Shown piece after piece: positions 1 through 10,104 of a stretch of 34,110 nucleotides of DNA. Within the stretch, counting starts at the first letter, position 1, and every line of letters starts with the position of its first letter. Origin of the DNA: Metamycoplasma spumans ATCC 19526 (GTDB lineage Bacteria; Bacillota_I; Bacilli_A; Mycoplasmatales; Metamycoplasmataceae); contig JHVF01000011.1 of NCBI GenBank assembly GCA_000620005.1, positions 1 to 34,110 of the forward strand, read 5' to 3'. The notes below the pieces were generated by a model. It worked only from the letters and a program-made list of their open reading frames with translations. It ran no database searches and was not told where the DNA came from. A program made the position numbers and the translations under genes.

Positions 1-217
<217 letters not shown>

Positions 218-277
218 GTTGATTGGTTATGATTTTTTTGTAAATTATTAAAATTGACGTTATGGTATTCGTATCCA

Positions 278-294
278 GTTTTCAAAGAACTATC
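278..294 (-). promoter_or_regulatory. boxA-like element in the rRNA leader
   Basis: The minus strand reads GTTCTTTGAAAACTGGATAC around 271-290. This matches the CTTTGAAAACTG-type leader box that precedes 16S genes in Firmicutes and mollicutes and is thought to recruit Nus-type antitermination factors. It lies between the promoter and the mature 16S end. The function is inferred from position and sequence. Confidence 0.55.
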
Positions 295-320
295 TCGTAC
301 ACTTAAAAGGTACATTTAGT

Positions 321-350
321 ATTATACACATTTTTTTAATTGTGTAACAA
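321..350 (-). promoter_or_regulatory. Promoter of the 16S rRNA operon
   Basis: A perfect TATAAT lies on the minus strand at 321-326, with TTGTTA at 345-350 as the -35 (18-nt spacer). A start near 314 would give a leader of about 97 nt that contains the boxA-like element. The position between the superoperon terminator and 16S makes this the rrn promoter. Confidence 0.7.
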
Positions 351-423
351 TTTTTATAAAAAATATTTTAAAGCATTATTTTAAGCCATTTTTTAAATGA
401 TTATTAAATAAGAAACAAGCTAA

Positions 424-456
424 ATTAAAAAATCCCGCTGATTATTCGCGGGATCT
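424..456 (-). terminator. Intrinsic terminator of the ribosomal superoperon
   Basis: On the minus strand an 8-bp GC-rich stem (ATCCCGC pairing with GCGGGAT, loop about 9 nt) is followed at once by a run of six T. It lies about 20 nt after the rpmF stop and isolates the superoperon from the rRNA promoter downstream. Confidence 0.9.
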
Positions 457-474
457 TCGATAATTTGGTTTATA

Positions 475-672
475 CTATTTGATTTTATCGTTTAAAGCGT
501 TCTTTAATACTTTTTCGCCTTTGTAAAAACCACAGTATTTACATGCTTGATGTGGAATTATTTGTTGGTTACATTGTTTACATTCAACTAAAGTTGCTGC
601 TGTTAATGCGTGGTGACTTCTTCTTAAATGTTTTCTTTGTTTAGAGGTTTTTCTCTTTGGAACTACTGCCAT
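475..672 (-). CDS. rpmF: 50S ribosomal protein L32
   Basis: This is a 65-aa large-subunit protein. The MAVVPKRKTSK start, the RRSHHAL motif and two CxxC pairs (CKQC, CKYC) that form a zinc ribbon identify L32 of the zinc-binding type. It is the last gene of the superoperon, about 52 nt after rplQ, and is followed by the terminator. L32 usually sits next to yceD and plsX in bacteria, so its place at the end of the alpha operon is worth noting. It ends with TAG. Confidence 0.95.
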   Translation of the reverse strand: MAVVPKRKTSKQRKHLRRSHHALTAATLVECKQCNQQIIPHQACKYCGFYKGEKVLKNALNDKIK

Positions 673-724
673 TTTTATCTCCTTTTGTTATAATTGTCTA
701 ATTCGTGATTTATTAACTAGATTA

Positions 725-1090
725 CTAAACTAATTGGATAATAGCCATCTTAGCGTTGTCACCTTGACGATTTTGAACTTTAATAATTCTTGTGTAACCA
801 CCATTACGTGATTGATATTTTGGTGCTACTACATCAAATAAATATTGTAATGAGTCTTTACCTTGTACATTTGAAGGGATTAGTCTTAAAAATTTTGCTG
901 CTTGGCTACGAGTTGCTAAAGTGTTCTTTTTACCTAAAGTAATCATTTTTTCTGCATTAGATCTAATTCTCTTAGCTCTTTCTAATGTAGTTTTTACTTG
1001 ACCGTGAATTAATAGATCAGTAACTAATGATCTCTCCACATGGTTTCATCATTCAGTATTTCTGCGAAATAGTTGTTTTGGATTTGCCAT
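725..1090 (-). CDS. rplQ: 50S ribosomal protein L17
   Basis: This is a 121-aa protein that sits at the exit side of the large subunit. The start [20 protein letters not shown] is recovered only if two consecutive TGA codons are read as Trp. A truncated reading beginning at a downstream GTG would lose 17 residues. The conserved [15 protein letters not shown] segment follows. The ATG at 1088-1090 overlaps the TAA of rpoA by one base, so the two are probably translationally coupled, as in the classic alpha operon. Confidence 0.95.
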
Positions 1091-2133
1091 TATTCTTCTC
1101 CTTCTTCATTAGTATCTGATTTAACTTCTTCTTCGCCTTCAGTTTCGATATTTTCTTCTTTAGAAGTTCATTCTTTTCTTCTATCAATAATATCTTGAAC
1201 TGATTTTTTACCTAAGTTTTTAATATTAGATAATTCTTCGTCACTTAATTTCATAATTTCGTCAACAGTATTATATCCTGAACGTTTTAAGGCATTCAAT
1301 GATCTAATAGTCAAGTTTAGTTTTTCGATCGAAACTGACATTTTTGGTGTTTTGTCTTTTGTTTCTTTATTTTCTTCAAATAATTGAATTGTTTCTAAAG
1401 CGTCGAAATTACCGATAATTTGGAAGTGTGCAAAAATAATCTTTGCCGCTTGTTCTAAAGCTTCTTTTGATTGTATTGTACCATCTGTTTCAACGTGGAT
1501 TTTTAAACGTTCTTCGATAGTTTTTGAAGAGCTATTTAAGTCTTCAACAGAAATGCCACATTTTTTAACAGGGCTAAAATCTGAATCGATTGCTAAAAAT
1601 TGGCCTTTTTTAATCTTGCTTTCTAATTTTGGACCATATTCTGAGATAATCGATTTATTTTCTTCAAAATCAATATATCCACGTCCTGAACGCAAGAATA
1701 AATCAAATTCTAGCGAACCACCTTTTGAAATGGTAGCTATGTATTGATCTTTGTTAACAATTTCCAAACCTTGTGACTCGATTTGACTTGCGAAAACTTC
1801 GCCTTCTTCATTTGCTTTAAAAGAAACTTTAAATAAATTATCTTTGCCAAATAATTCTGGTTTATAAACGAAACGAATTTTTCTAATATTTGCAACTAAA
1901 GTAATCGCATCTTCTCTAATACCACTAATTGTTTGGAACTCATGCTCAACGTTATTAATTTTAATTGCAAATGGAGCCACTGATGTAATTGAAGATAATA
2001 AAGTTCTTCTAATTACGGTTCCAATAGTGTTACCAAAACCTCTCATTAAAGGTTCGATAACAAATGTTGTATTAAAGTCATTTGTCTTTTCAGCTACTAA
2101 TTCTTTGTATGTTATTTTTTGGATTTTTTCCAT
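1090..2133 (-). CDS. rpoA: DNA-directed RNA polymerase alpha subunit
   Basis: This 347-aa protein dimerises to nucleate RNA polymerase assembly. Residues 1-235 are the alpha-NTD, with the conserved NTIGTVIRRTLLSS segment. Residues 265-320 are the alpha-CTD, with LTIRSLNALKRSGYNTVDEI and a helix-hairpin-helix. A TGA-Trp after RRKE continues the frame into about 25 strongly acidic residues ending EEGEE before TAA. This tail is not part of the canonical CTD. An AAGGAG site lies upstream of ATG 2131-2133, and the stop overlaps the rplQ start. Confidence 0.96.
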
Positions 2134-2172
2134 ACTTGTCTTCTCCTTAAATATTTTTATTTCTTAGTTTGA

Positions 2173-2547
2173 TTATGCTCTTTTAAGAATTTTTTTTGGA
2201 GGACGAGTACCATTGTGTGGAGTAGGTGTTACGTCTTTTACATCTCTAACTGTGAATCCACTGGTTTCAACAGCTTTTCTAGCGGTACTTTTTCCAGGAC
2301 CTACACCTTTAACTAAAATAGAAACTTCTTTTAAACCAAATTCTTTAGCTTTTTCAACAGCTGCTTGAGCTGCTAAACCAGCTGCATATGGGGTTTTTTT
2401 CTTGGTACCTTTGTATCCGATAGCTCCTGATGAACTTCATGCAAATACATTACCTTTTAGATCTGAGAATGAAACAATAGTGTTTTGGTAAGTTGAATGA
2501 ATATGTGCAATCCCTTGGGTTACAACTTTTTTATTTTTCTTTGCCAT
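2173..2547 (-). CDS. rpsK: 30S ribosomal protein S11
   Basis: This 124-aa small-subunit platform protein contacts the mRNA exit region together with S7 and S18. It shows [15 protein letters not shown], a TGA-Trp in [15 protein letters not shown], and the ending [16 protein letters not shown]. The TGA inside the frame hides it from a standard-code translation. It starts at ATG 2545-2547, two bases after the rpsM stop, and ends with TAA 39 nt before rpoA. Confidence 0.96.
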
Positions 2548-2549
2548 TA

Positions 2550-2918
2550 TTATTTACCTTTCTTTCCTGCTATTGTTTTTCTTGGACCTTTTCTTGTTCT
2601 AGCATTTTTCTTTGTTGATTGACCACGAACTGGAAGCCCTTTTCTGTGTCTAATACCACGGTATGATTTAATTTCCATTAAACGTTTAATATTTAAGTTA
2701 ATTTCACGTTTTAAATCACCTTCTGTGGTGTATTTTTTAGCTTCATCTCTAATACGTGTTAATTCTTCTTCTGTTAATTCTTTAACTCTTTTTTCTCCAT
2801 CAACATTAGCATCAGCTAAGATTTGAGCTGCTAATGTTTGACCGATACCAAAGATATAGGTTAAAGAAATACGAACTTTTTTATTATTTGGAATTTCAAT
2901 GTTTAAAACTCTAGCCAT
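2550..2918 (-). CDS. rpsM: 30S ribosomal protein S13
   Basis: This 122-aa head protein contacts the P-site tRNA and forms intersubunit bridges. It starts [20 protein letters not shown], carries the YIFGIG helix-hairpin-helix, and has the conserved basic C-terminus with [20 protein letters not shown]. Length and ending match the family. It lies between rpmJ (5-nt gap) and rpsK (2-nt gap). Confidence 0.97.
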   Translation of the reverse strand: MARVLNIEIPNNKKVRISLTYIFGIGQTLAAQILADANVDGEKRVKELTEEELTRIRDEAKKYTTEGDLKREINLNIKRLMEIKSYRGIRHRKGLPVRGQSTKKNARTRKGPRKTIAGKKGK

Positions 2919-2923
2919 ATTAA

Positions 2924-3037
2924 TTATCCTTGTCTTTGTTTGTGTTTAGGGTTAATGCAGATTACTCTATTAACACCATGTCTTTTTATAATTTTGCAAT
3001 CCTTGCAAATACGTTTAATTGAAGCACGTACTTTCAT
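2924..3037 (-). CDS. rpmJ: 50S ribosomal protein L36
   Basis: This 37-aa protein was translated by hand: it begins [14 protein letters not shown], contains [19 protein letters not shown] and ends with TAA. The Cys11, Cys14, Cys27 and His32 pattern is the zinc-binding form of L36. It lies between infA and rpsM, its usual position in the alpha operon. It has a good ribosome-binding site (AAGGAGAAAC) before ATG 3035-3037. Confidence 0.96.
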   Translation of the reverse strand: MKVRASIKRICKDCKIIKRHGVNRVICINPKHKQRQG

Positions 3038-3049
3038 TGTTTCTCCTTA

Positions 3050-3265
3050 TTATTTATGTCTAAAAACAATTCTACCTTTTGTCATATCATAAGGACTTAA
3101 CTCAACATCAACTTGATCACCTGGGATCATTTTAATATTATGAAATGACATTTTACCTGAAATAAAGGCTTTAATTGTAATACCGTTTTCTAATAAAACA
3201 TCATAGTCCTTAGTTGAATGCATCTTGGTAATTTTGCCTGACATTTTGATTGCTTCTTTTGCCAT
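3050..3265 (-). CDS. infA: Translation initiation factor IF-1
   Basis: This 71-aa OB-fold protein blocks the ribosomal A site during initiation. Residues [20 protein letters not shown] start the first strand, and the LLENG, AFISGKM, GDQV and [10 protein letters not shown] segments are typical. Its ATG shares one base with the TAA of map (TAATG), so the two are probably coupled. It lies 12 nt upstream of rpmJ. Confidence 0.95.
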   Translation of the reverse strand: MAKEAIKMSGKITKMHSTKDYDVLLENGITIKAFISGKMSFHNIKMIPGDQVDVELSPYDMTKGRIVFRHK

Positions 3266-4017
3266 TAAATATTATCTCCTGATAGAATGTATGCCTGATC
3301 ATTATCAATTAATATTGTTTGTTCATAATGAGCAGTATTCAGATGGAATGGGTCATATACGGTTCAGCCATCTTCTTTAACTAGTACATTCTTTGATTTT
3401 TGTAATATCATCGGTTCAATGCAAATAACCATTCCATTTCTAATAATGGGACCCGTGTTAGGATTTCCATCATTAAATACATATGGATCTTCATGTAGTG
3501 ACTTGCCTATACCATGACCGCAAAATTCATCAGGGGTATAATAACCTCTTTTTCTGATTAAATTTCCGATTGCGGCTGATATATCACCGATTCTTTTGCC
3601 GACTTTTATAGCATTAAAGCCAGCATAGAAAGCGTCTTTAGCTACCCTGATTAATTCTTCATCTTTTTTAGTTATATTTCCAACTCCCTTTGTAAAGGCT
3701 GAATCAGAATAATAACCTTCTCAAATAACTCCAGTATCGACTTTAATTATGTCACCGTCTTTAACGATGTAGTCGCTTGGAATTCCGTGAATTAATTCGT
3801 CGTTGACAGAAATACAACATGTTCCAGGGAACCCGTATTGACCTAGAAACGCAGGTTTTCCGCCTCTTTTCCTTATTTCTTTAAAAGCGACGCTATCTAT
3901 GTCTTTTAAAGAAACGCCTGGACTTATGAAGTCATACAGTATTGTTTTGACTTCTGCCAAGATAGCGCAGGCTTTTTTGATTTTTTCAATTTCAAATTGA
4001 TTTTTGATTATAATCAT
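3265..4017 (-). CDS. map: Methionine aminopeptidase, type I
   Basis: This 250-aa cytosolic dinuclear metalloenzyme removes the N-terminal Met from new proteins. All metal ligands are visible: Asp94 and Asp105 (in [16 protein letters not shown]), His168 (CGHGIG), Glu201 (CIEPM) and Glu232 (HYEQT), with substrate-contact His77 in HGIP. The Trp after GVI is a TGA codon and splits the gene under the standard code. ATG 4015-4017 lies inside the 3' end of adk (10-nt overlap), and the TAA overlaps the infA start. Confidence 0.95.
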
Positions 4018-4721
4018 CCTAAAGCCTTTTTAACGTCGCTATACACTTTTCCGAATTCTTGGTAGCTATTAATTTCTACTAGCATACCTTTTTCTCGATA
4101 ATAATCTACTAAACGATGAGTTTGTTCTTCATAAACAGCTAAACGTCTAGAAATTACTTCGGGTTCATCATCGGCACGTTTTATAACTTCAGCGCCACAT
4201 TTTGTACAGTATTTTCCATCTTGTGGTGGATATGATTCTAAGTGGAAAATAGTCTTGCAAACTGAACAAATTCTACGTTTTGATAAACGATCAATAACTT
4301 GTTCTTTTGTTATTTTTAATAAAATAACCTTACCAATTTTAATACTTTTTTCTGATAATGTTTGCAAAAAGTCTGCTTGATCAATTGTACGTGGGAAACC
4401 ATCTAAAATAAATGGTTTATTTTCGCTTACCAAATTAAATAATCTCGCTTCAACAAGACGATTAGTTAGAGAATCATCAACATACTTACCTGAATCTAAA
4501 ATTGATTTAATTTCAAGTCCAATTTCTGTTTGATTTTTAATTTCTTGTCTAAACATATCGCCTGTAGATAATTGAAAGTAACCGAAGTCTTTAACCATTA
4601 AAGACGCAATAGAACCTTTGCCAGCTCCAGGGGCGCCTAAAAAGATTAAATTAGGTTTATTTAAATCGTATGATTCGTTAGCGAAATTACGTTCACACGA
4701 TTCTTCTGAATGATCTATCAT
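4008..4721 (-). CDS. adk: Adenylate kinase
   Basis: This 237-aa enzyme interconverts ATP + AMP and 2 ADP. The P-loop GAPGAGKGS is at residues 29-37, followed by STGDMFR and LDGFPRT. The LID carries four cysteines (CSVCKTIFH and CTKCGAEV), so it is the zinc-binding Gram-positive form. It ends with TGA-Trp, TTA, TAA. The first ~21 residues (MIDHSEESCERNF...) precede the usual start, and no other in-frame start exists, so they are either a real extension or reflect an unusual start. The ATG overlaps the secY stop region. Confidence 0.94.
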
Positions 4722-6184
4722 ATTAAATCTTCTTCTTCCTCTCCGTACATTTCTTTTAACTCACGAATCATTCTTCTCTTTCTTGCTAATTCTTGTGATT
4801 TATATCTTGCCTTAATTTGTTGAACGGTTTCATAAGCGGTAGAAACCAAAATGATTATGCTTGTGCCTCCAAAAGCGATTGAGGCAGGCATTCCAAACAT
4901 TTGTTGAACAAATTGTAAAATACCTAAAATAATTAAATAGCCTGATGAGAAAAATGATAAACGTAATACAACATTTAATAAGTAGTTCTCCGTTTGTTCA
5001 CCTGGTCTAATACCTGGTATAAAAGTACTACTTTTAGCAAAATCTTCACTAATCTTATCGATTTTAGACTGTTGAATACCTAATAAAATTGTTAATCCAA
5101 AAGTTATTATTACAAATAAGAAAAATCCTAAGGGTTGAGTAAATTGTAAATTAGCATATACTCATTGATAATACTTACTTGTATTTGGATCTGTCATATT
5201 AGCAATCATAGTAGGAACTGAAAGTATCATCATAGCGAAAATTATACTCATCAATCCCGCCGGATTTGCTTTAATCGGTAAATAACTTAGCTCTTTTTCA
5301 TTTTTAGAAAGACCAGCACCAACTTGTTGAATTGGAATGTGTCTTTCGGCTATAGTAAAGATAACAACAATAAATATTGTTAATAAATAAGCCAAAATGT
5401 ATACACAATAATTAATTACTTCTTGTAAAACGATATTATTTTGTGCTGCAGATGGCATATAGAATTCGAATGCGTGTTTAAAGGTTGGAATTAATGCTGA
5501 AGCAATACCAACAAAAATAATTAAACTTGTTCCATTTCCCACACCCTTATTAGTTATTTGTTCACTTAAAAATAGTGTAAAAAATGATCCAGCAACTAAA
5601 ATCATCGGTAAGATGAAATATTGATATGCTTTTGTTCCTTTTTCACCTAACATTTGAGTAAGTTCTGGTGAAAATCTAATTCCAAACCCTTGACGTGGGT
5701 TAATTAAAGCTTGTGTTATTAATAAAGCTTGTATAACCGCAAAAACAAATGTTGCACCATATGTTATAAAGTTAATTTTTATCCGACCTTGTGGTCCTGA
5801 TTGACTTAATCTATGGATTGCTGGAAAGGCTTTTGTTTGCAATATCATCATAACTAAGCTTGATGATATAAATGGGCCAATCCCTAACGCAACAATGGAG
5901 AACTGTCTAAGTCCTCCACCGCCTACTAAGTTTAAAATTCCGAAGAAATCTCCTTGCGTTAATTTTTCGGGATTTGCTAAATTAACTCCAGGAATGGTTA
6001 ATGTTCCTGCGGCTAGAAAAAGGGTAATAATGAACAAAGTGAAAAGTATCTTTTTAAAAAGATCATGGTTTTTTCATCAATCGTTCCATGTATTACGTTT
6101 ATCTGAAAAGAATTTATCAATCGCTAATTTGCGTTCAATTCTTTCGGCTTCAACTTCCTTTTCTAACTTTGTTTTTTTAGCCAT
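4715..6184 (-). CDS. secY: Preprotein translocase subunit SecY
   Basis: This 489-aa membrane protein forms the Sec channel. The N-terminal region is charged (MAKKTKLEKEVEAE...). About ten hydrophobic segments follow, with typical signatures: GIGPFISSSLVMMILQ, GNGTSLIIFVGI, ERHIPIQQVGAG, LPIKANPAGLMSIIFA and IPGIRPGEQTENYL. Several TGA-Trp codons interrupt it under the standard code. It ends DLIW then TAG, overlapping the adk ATG by 7 nt. Its ATG shares a base with the rplO stop. The C-terminus is rich in Arg and acidic residues, consistent with a cytosolic ribosome- or SecA-facing tail. Confidence 0.96.
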
Positions 6185-6618
6185 TATTTAACCTCGATTT
6201 TTCCTCCGACTTTTTCAATAGCTTCTTTTGCGGCTTGTGAAAGTGTAGGAATTTGTACATTAAGTTTTTTAGTTAAAGTACCTTTAGCTAAAATTTTAAC
6301 TGGTAATGCACCTTTGATTAAATTTCTTTCTGCAAGTGTTTCATATGAAACTACTTCATTATTTGAGTAAACTCTTTCTAAATCTGAAAGGTTAACTACT
6401 TGATACTCAACGTGGTTAACATTATTGAATCCACGTTTTGGAATTCTTCTGAATAATGGTAATTGACCACCTTCAAACCCTAGTCTTACTGTGCTTCTTT
6501 TTGTTTGACCTGATTGTCCACGGCCCGCTTGTTTACCTTTACCAGCAGCATGACCACGACCAACACGATGTTTAGCTTTACGTGATCCTGGTGTAGCTTT
6601 TAAAGTATTTAATTGCAT
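6184..6618 (-). CDS. rplO: 50S ribosomal protein L15
   Basis: This is a 144-aa large-subunit assembly protein. It begins MQLNTLKATPGSRKAKHRVGRG and has the glycine- and basic-rich loop (GKGKQAGRGQSGQ) and GGQLPLFRRIPKRGFNN. It follows rpsE directly: the gene for L30 (rpmD), which normally lies between rpsE and rplO, is absent (only a 19-nt gap). The TAA overlaps the secY start. Confidence 0.96.
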   Translation of the reverse strand: MQLNTLKATPGSRKAKHRVGRGHAAGKGKQAGRGQSGQTKRSTVRLGFEGGQLPLFRRIPKRGFNNVNHVEYQVVNLSDLERVYSNNEVVSYETLAERNLIKGALPVKILAKGTLTKKLNVQIPTLSQAAKEAIEKVGGKIEVK

Positions 6619-6637
6619 AATTATGCCTCCTTAAAAA

Positions 6638-7270
6638 TTATTTAGATAATAAATGTTTAACGTCGATATCACGTAATTTAGCAATATCTTCAACTGTTCT
6701 AACTTTTTTAAGAGCTTTAATTGTAGCGTGAACAATGTTTTGTTTTGTTCTTGAACCGTATGTTTTGGTTGAAATATCTGTATAACCAGCTAATTCAACT
6801 ACGGCACGAACTGTGTTAGAAGCGATGATCCCGGCACCTTTAGGAGCTGGACGTAATTGTACTCTTGAAGCTAGGAATTTTTCATGAATTTCATGAGGAA
6901 TTGTTCCGTTAACCACTGGAACTGAGAAAACATTTTTTTGTGCGTCTTTAACTGCTTTTTTAATTGCATCTTGAACTTCGTTTGCTTTACCGTGACCAAA
7001 GCCTACTTTACCTTTTTTATCTCCAACTACAACATATGCAGAGAATGAGAATCTACGTCCACCTTTAACAACTGTTGTTACACGAGCAATGTCGATAACT
7101 TTTTCTTCATATTGTTTAGGTTGAACTTCTCTTTTAACAAATTGTCTTGGTTTTCTTTCAACACGTTCTTTTGAAGCTTCGGTTGATTTGCTTTCTTTAC
7201 GTGAAGAAGCAGCAACTACTTTAGTAGCAGAAGCTTGTTCTTCAACATTCTTTTTCATTTCTTCAGCCAT
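6638..7270 (-). CDS. rpsE: 30S ribosomal protein S5
   Basis: This 210-aa protein is involved in decoding fidelity and mRNA entry. Residues from about 60 ([20 protein letters not shown]) match the double-stranded RNA-binding S5 core, with [11 protein letters not shown] and the ending that contains [15 protein letters not shown]. The first ~50 residues are an extra charged stretch, low in hydrophobic residues ([12 protein letters not shown]...), that most bacterial S5 proteins lack. Its start shares one base with the rplR stop. Confidence 0.95.
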   Translation of the reverse strand: MAEEMKKNVEEQASATKVVAASSRKESKSTEASKERVERKPRQFVKREVQPKQYEEKVIDIARVTTVVKGGRRFSFSAYVVVGDKKGKVGFGHGKANEVQDAIKKAVKDAQKNVFSVPVVNGTIPHEIHEKFLASRVQLRPAPKGAGIIASNTVRAVVELAGYTDISTKTYGSRTKQNIVHATIKALKKVRTVEDIAKLRDIDVKHLLSK

Positions 7271-7623
7271 TAGAATTTAATCCCTTCTTCTCTTAATGTA
7301 TCGCAAAATGCAGCTAGTTTTCCATGGTAAATGTAACCTGAACGGTCAAAAACGATTTTTTCAATTTTTGCTTCTTTTAATTTAGCAGCAAATGCTTTAG
7401 CAACTAATTTAACACTTTCAATATTGTTTCCTCTTTGATTTTCTGCTAATTGTCTTGTTGATGAAGATGCTAAAGTGGTGTGAGTTAAATCATTAACAGC
7501 TTGTGCATAGAAATTGTGTAATGATTTAAATACAACAACACGAGGAGTAGATGCTGTACCTTTAGCTAATTTATTAGTAATTTTTAAATGTTTTGCTTTA
7601 CGTTTTAAATTTCTTGATAACAT
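7270..7623 (-). CDS. rplR: 50S ribosomal protein L18
   Basis: This 117-aa protein binds 5S rRNA in the central protuberance with L5. It begins [19 protein letters not shown] and carries [19 protein letters not shown] and the conserved [23 protein letters not shown] ending. Length and order (rplF-rplR-rpsE) are standard. It lies 21 nt after rplF. Confidence 0.96.
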   Translation of the reverse strand: MLSRNLKRKAKHLKITNKLAKGTASTPRVVVFKSLHNFYAQAVNDLTHTTLASSSTRQLAENQRGNNIESVKLVAKAFAAKLKEAKIEKIVFDRSGYIYHGKLAAFCDTLREEGIKF

Positions 7624-7644
7624 AATCTATTTCTCCTTATAAAA

Positions 7645-8184
7645 CTACTTAGCAGCAGTTTTTCCTTCTTTACGTCTAACAACTTCATCTTTGTACATAA
7701 TACCTTTACCTGAATATGGACTTGGACGTCTAATATCACGTAAATTAGCAGCGAATTCACCAACAGCTTGCTTGTCAATACCTGAAATAACAATGTTGGT
7801 TGGTTTTGGAACTTCAACTTTTAAATTTGATGGTAATTCAACATTAACTGGGTGTGAATAACCAGCGATGATTTCAATTTCATTTCCCTTTAGAGTTGCT
7901 TTATAACCAACCCCTTTGATTTCGATTTCTTTTTTGTAACCTTCTGAAACACCAATTAGCATATTTTTAATATTTGCATTGGTTGTACCGTGTAACATTT
8001 TTGTTGTTTTTTCTTCATTTGTTCTTAGAGTTTTAATTTCGTTATTTTCAACTACAACTTTAATTAATGGTGAAAATGTATATTCTAATTGTCCTAATTT
8101 ACCTTTTACAACAATGTGATTGTTATTTAATTCAATTTCAACGCCTGCAGGTATTGCTAAAATTCTTTTTCCAATTCTAGACAT
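7645..8184 (-). CDS. rplF: 50S ribosomal protein L6
   Basis: This 179-aa two-domain protein sits near the factor-binding site. It shows MSRIGKRILAIPAGVEIELN, a first fold with the internal repeat GVSEGYKKEIEIKGVGYKA, and the ending RRPSPYSGKGIMYKDEVVRRKEGK, all diagnostic for L6. It ends with TAG. An overlapping reading frame around 7605-7817 is a shadow. It lies 8 nt after rpsH. Confidence 0.97.
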   Translation of the reverse strand: MSRIGKRILAIPAGVEIELNNNHIVVKGKLGQLEYTFSPLIKVVVENNEIKTLRTNEEKTTKMLHGTTNANIKNMLIGVSEGYKKEIEIKGVGYKATLKGNEIEIIAGYSHPVNVELPSNLKVEVPKPTNIVISGIDKQAVGEFAANLRDIRRPSPYSGKGIMYKDEVVRRKEGKTAAK

Positions 8185-8192
8185 AATAATAC

Positions 8193-8606
8193 CTATCAGA
8201 TGAAAGCAACTACTTCGCCACCAACGTTAGCTTTTCTTGCTTCTTTATCTGTTAATAAACCTTTAGAAGTTGAAATGATTGCTGTACCGTATCCACTTAA
8301 AACACGTGGTAATTTTTCGCTTGATGAATATACTTTAAGACCTGGTTTAGATACTCTTTTTAATCCTGAAATCGCTGATTGGTTTTGGTTCATTCCTTTG
8401 TATTTTAAAGTAACTTTCAATTGTTTGAATGGTTTACCTTCTTCAGATACAACTTCAAAGTTTGTAATGTAACCTTCACGTTTCATGATTTCTAAGATTC
8501 TTTCTTTTTTGTTTGAGTGAGGTAAAACTACTTCGTGGTATTTACGTGAAATAGCATTTCTCATTCTAACAAACATATCTGCAATAGGATCTATAATAAT
8601 AGCCAT
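8193..8606 (-). CDS. rpsH: 30S ribosomal protein S8
   Basis: This 137-aa central-domain 16S binder is a known autoregulator of the spc operon in enterics. It begins [18 protein letters not shown] and contains [28 protein letters not shown] and GGEVVAFIW. The final Trp is a TGA followed by TAG, so a standard-code reading ends one codon early. It lies 2 nt after rpsN. Confidence 0.96.
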
Positions 8607-8608
8607 AA

Positions 8609-8794
8609 TTATCAGCTCGCTTTCTTTACACCTGGAATTTTTCCTTCGTGTGCTAATTCTCTAAAACAAATTCTACAAATTTTATATTTACGTAAAACTG
8701 AGTGAACACGTCCACAAATTTGGCAACGTGTGTATTTTCTAACTTCAAATTTAGGTTCACGTTCAGCTTTAACCATTAATGCTTTTCTTGCCAT
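8609..8794 (-). CDS. rpsN: 30S ribosomal protein S14, zinc type
   Basis: This is a 61-aa S14 of the short zinc-binding class. It begins [20 protein letters not shown]. The CQIC and CRIC cysteine pairs form the zinc site, and [18 protein letters not shown] is the standard ending. The last Trp is TGA, followed by TAA. It lies between rplE (11-nt gap) and rpsH (2-nt gap), the normal spc order. Confidence 0.97.
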
Positions 8795-8805
8795 ACCGGG
8801 TCTCC

Positions 8806-9372
8806 TTAGTTGTTGTTACCTTTAGCAAAAGGCATTCCTAAATGTTTTAATAATGCAAAAGCTTCTTTATTTGATTTTGCACTGGTTACAATGATAACGT
8901 CCATACCTTTTAATTTACGGATTTTATCAAATGAAATTTCTGGGAAAATAATTTCTTCTTTAATACCTAAGGCGTAGTTTCCACGTCCGTCAAAACTTTT
9001 TGTTGATGTTCCGTTAAAATCACGAACACGTGGTAGTGCAACATTTATTAATTTTGTTAAAAATGATCACATTTTTTCACGTCTTAAAGTAACTTTACCA
9101 CCCATTGGCATACCTTCACGTAATTTTCATGATGCTAAAGATTTTTTAGCGGTAGTTTGGAATGGTTTTTGCCCTGTGATTTGGGCTAATTCAGTCATAA
9201 CTTCTTCGATAGCTTTTGAGTTTGAAACTTCGTTACCAGCAGTCATATTGATAACGATTTTTTCTAGTTTAGGAGCTTGCATTACACTGGTGTAACCAAA
9301 TTCTTTAACTAGCGCTGGACGAATTTCTTCTAAATATTTTTTCTCTAATGCTAATTTTTCAGTTTTTGCCAT
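8806..9372 (-). CDS. rplE: 50S ribosomal protein L5
   Basis: This 188-aa 5S rRNA-binding protein of the central protuberance contacts the P-site tRNA. It shows the N-terminal [49 protein letters not shown], a TGA-Trp, then [13 protein letters not shown] and [17 protein letters not shown]. The frame is complete only when TGA is Trp. It ends NNN then TAA and lies 19 nt after rplX. Confidence 0.96.
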
Positions 9373-9391
9373 AATAATTTATCTCCTAATA

Positions 9392-9733
9392 TTAAGCTGT
9401 GATTGTTTTATTCACTTTTCTCATGAATCTTTGTTTCTTACCTGATTTGCTATCTAATTTTCAACCAATTTTTGTTCCAATTGAATGTTGACCTTCAGCA
9501 CCTTTTTTAGCTAAATAAGCAACGTTTGAAACATGGATTGGAAATTCTTTTCTTTCGATTTTTCCTTCAGTATTTTCTTGTGAAGGTTTATGGTGTTTGG
9601 TTTTCATGTTAACTTCTTTTAAGATAACAGTTTGATTCTTTGTGTTTGTTGATAATACAGATGCAAATTTACCCTTATCTTTACCAGCAATAATTAAAAC
9701 CATATCATTTTTTCTAATTTTAGCTTGAGCCAT
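9392..9733 (-). CDS. rplX: 50S ribosomal protein L24
   Basis: This 113-aa KOW-domain protein is an early assembly initiator at the tunnel exit. It has RKNDMVLIIAGKDKGKFASVL (the KOW motif at about residues 8-30), NMKTKHHKPSQENTEG and the ending IGTKIGWKLDSKSGKKQRFM, in which Trp is TGA. A GGAGG ribosome-binding site precedes ATG 9731-9733. It lies 2 nt after rplN. Confidence 0.96.
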
Positions 9734-9735
9734 AA

Positions 9736-10104
9736 TTATAAAACCTCCGGAGCTAATGAAATAACTTTTAAGTAACCTTTATCACGTAATTCACGAGCAA
9801 CTGGACCAAATACCCGAGTTCCTCTTAGTGAACCATCTTCTTTAATTAAAACAACTGCGTTGTCATCAAATCTGATGTATGAACCATTTTCACGAGCTAA
9901 TCCACGTTTTGTTCTAACGATAACAGCTTTAACAACTTGACCTTCTTTAACCATACCATTAGGAATAGCTTTTTTAACTGTTACAACAACTACATCTCCA
10001 ATGTTTGTTGATTTAACAATTGAGCCACCTAAATTTTTAATGATCATAACTTCTTTTGCACCTGAGTTATCAGCTACATTACATCTTGAAAATTCACTAA
10101 GCAT
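9736..10104 (-). CDS. rplN: 50S ribosomal protein L14
   Basis: This 122-aa protein forms bridge B8 and is the RsfS docking surface. I chose ATG 10102-10104 ([18 protein letters not shown]) over an upstream TTG at 10119. The TTG falls on the Shine-Dalgarno GGAGG itself, which is spaced 8 nt from the chosen ATG, and the resulting length is the usual 122 aa. The start lies inside the last codons of rpsQ (8-nt overlap), so translation is coupled. Confidence 0.95.
   Translation of the reverse strand: MLSEFSRCNVADNSGAKEVMIIKNLGGSIVKSTNIGDVVVVTVKKAIPNGMVKEGQVVKAVIVRTKRGLARENGSYIRFDDNAVVLIKEDGSLRGTRVFGPVARELRDKGYLKVISLAPEVL

Noticed and set aside
1553-1747. Plus-strand frames antisense to rpoA, and similar ones at 5895-6191, 8200-8472, 14340-14690 and 19064-19318
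   Set aside because: They mirror conserved genes on the other strand, lack ribosome-binding sites and have no recognisable motifs.
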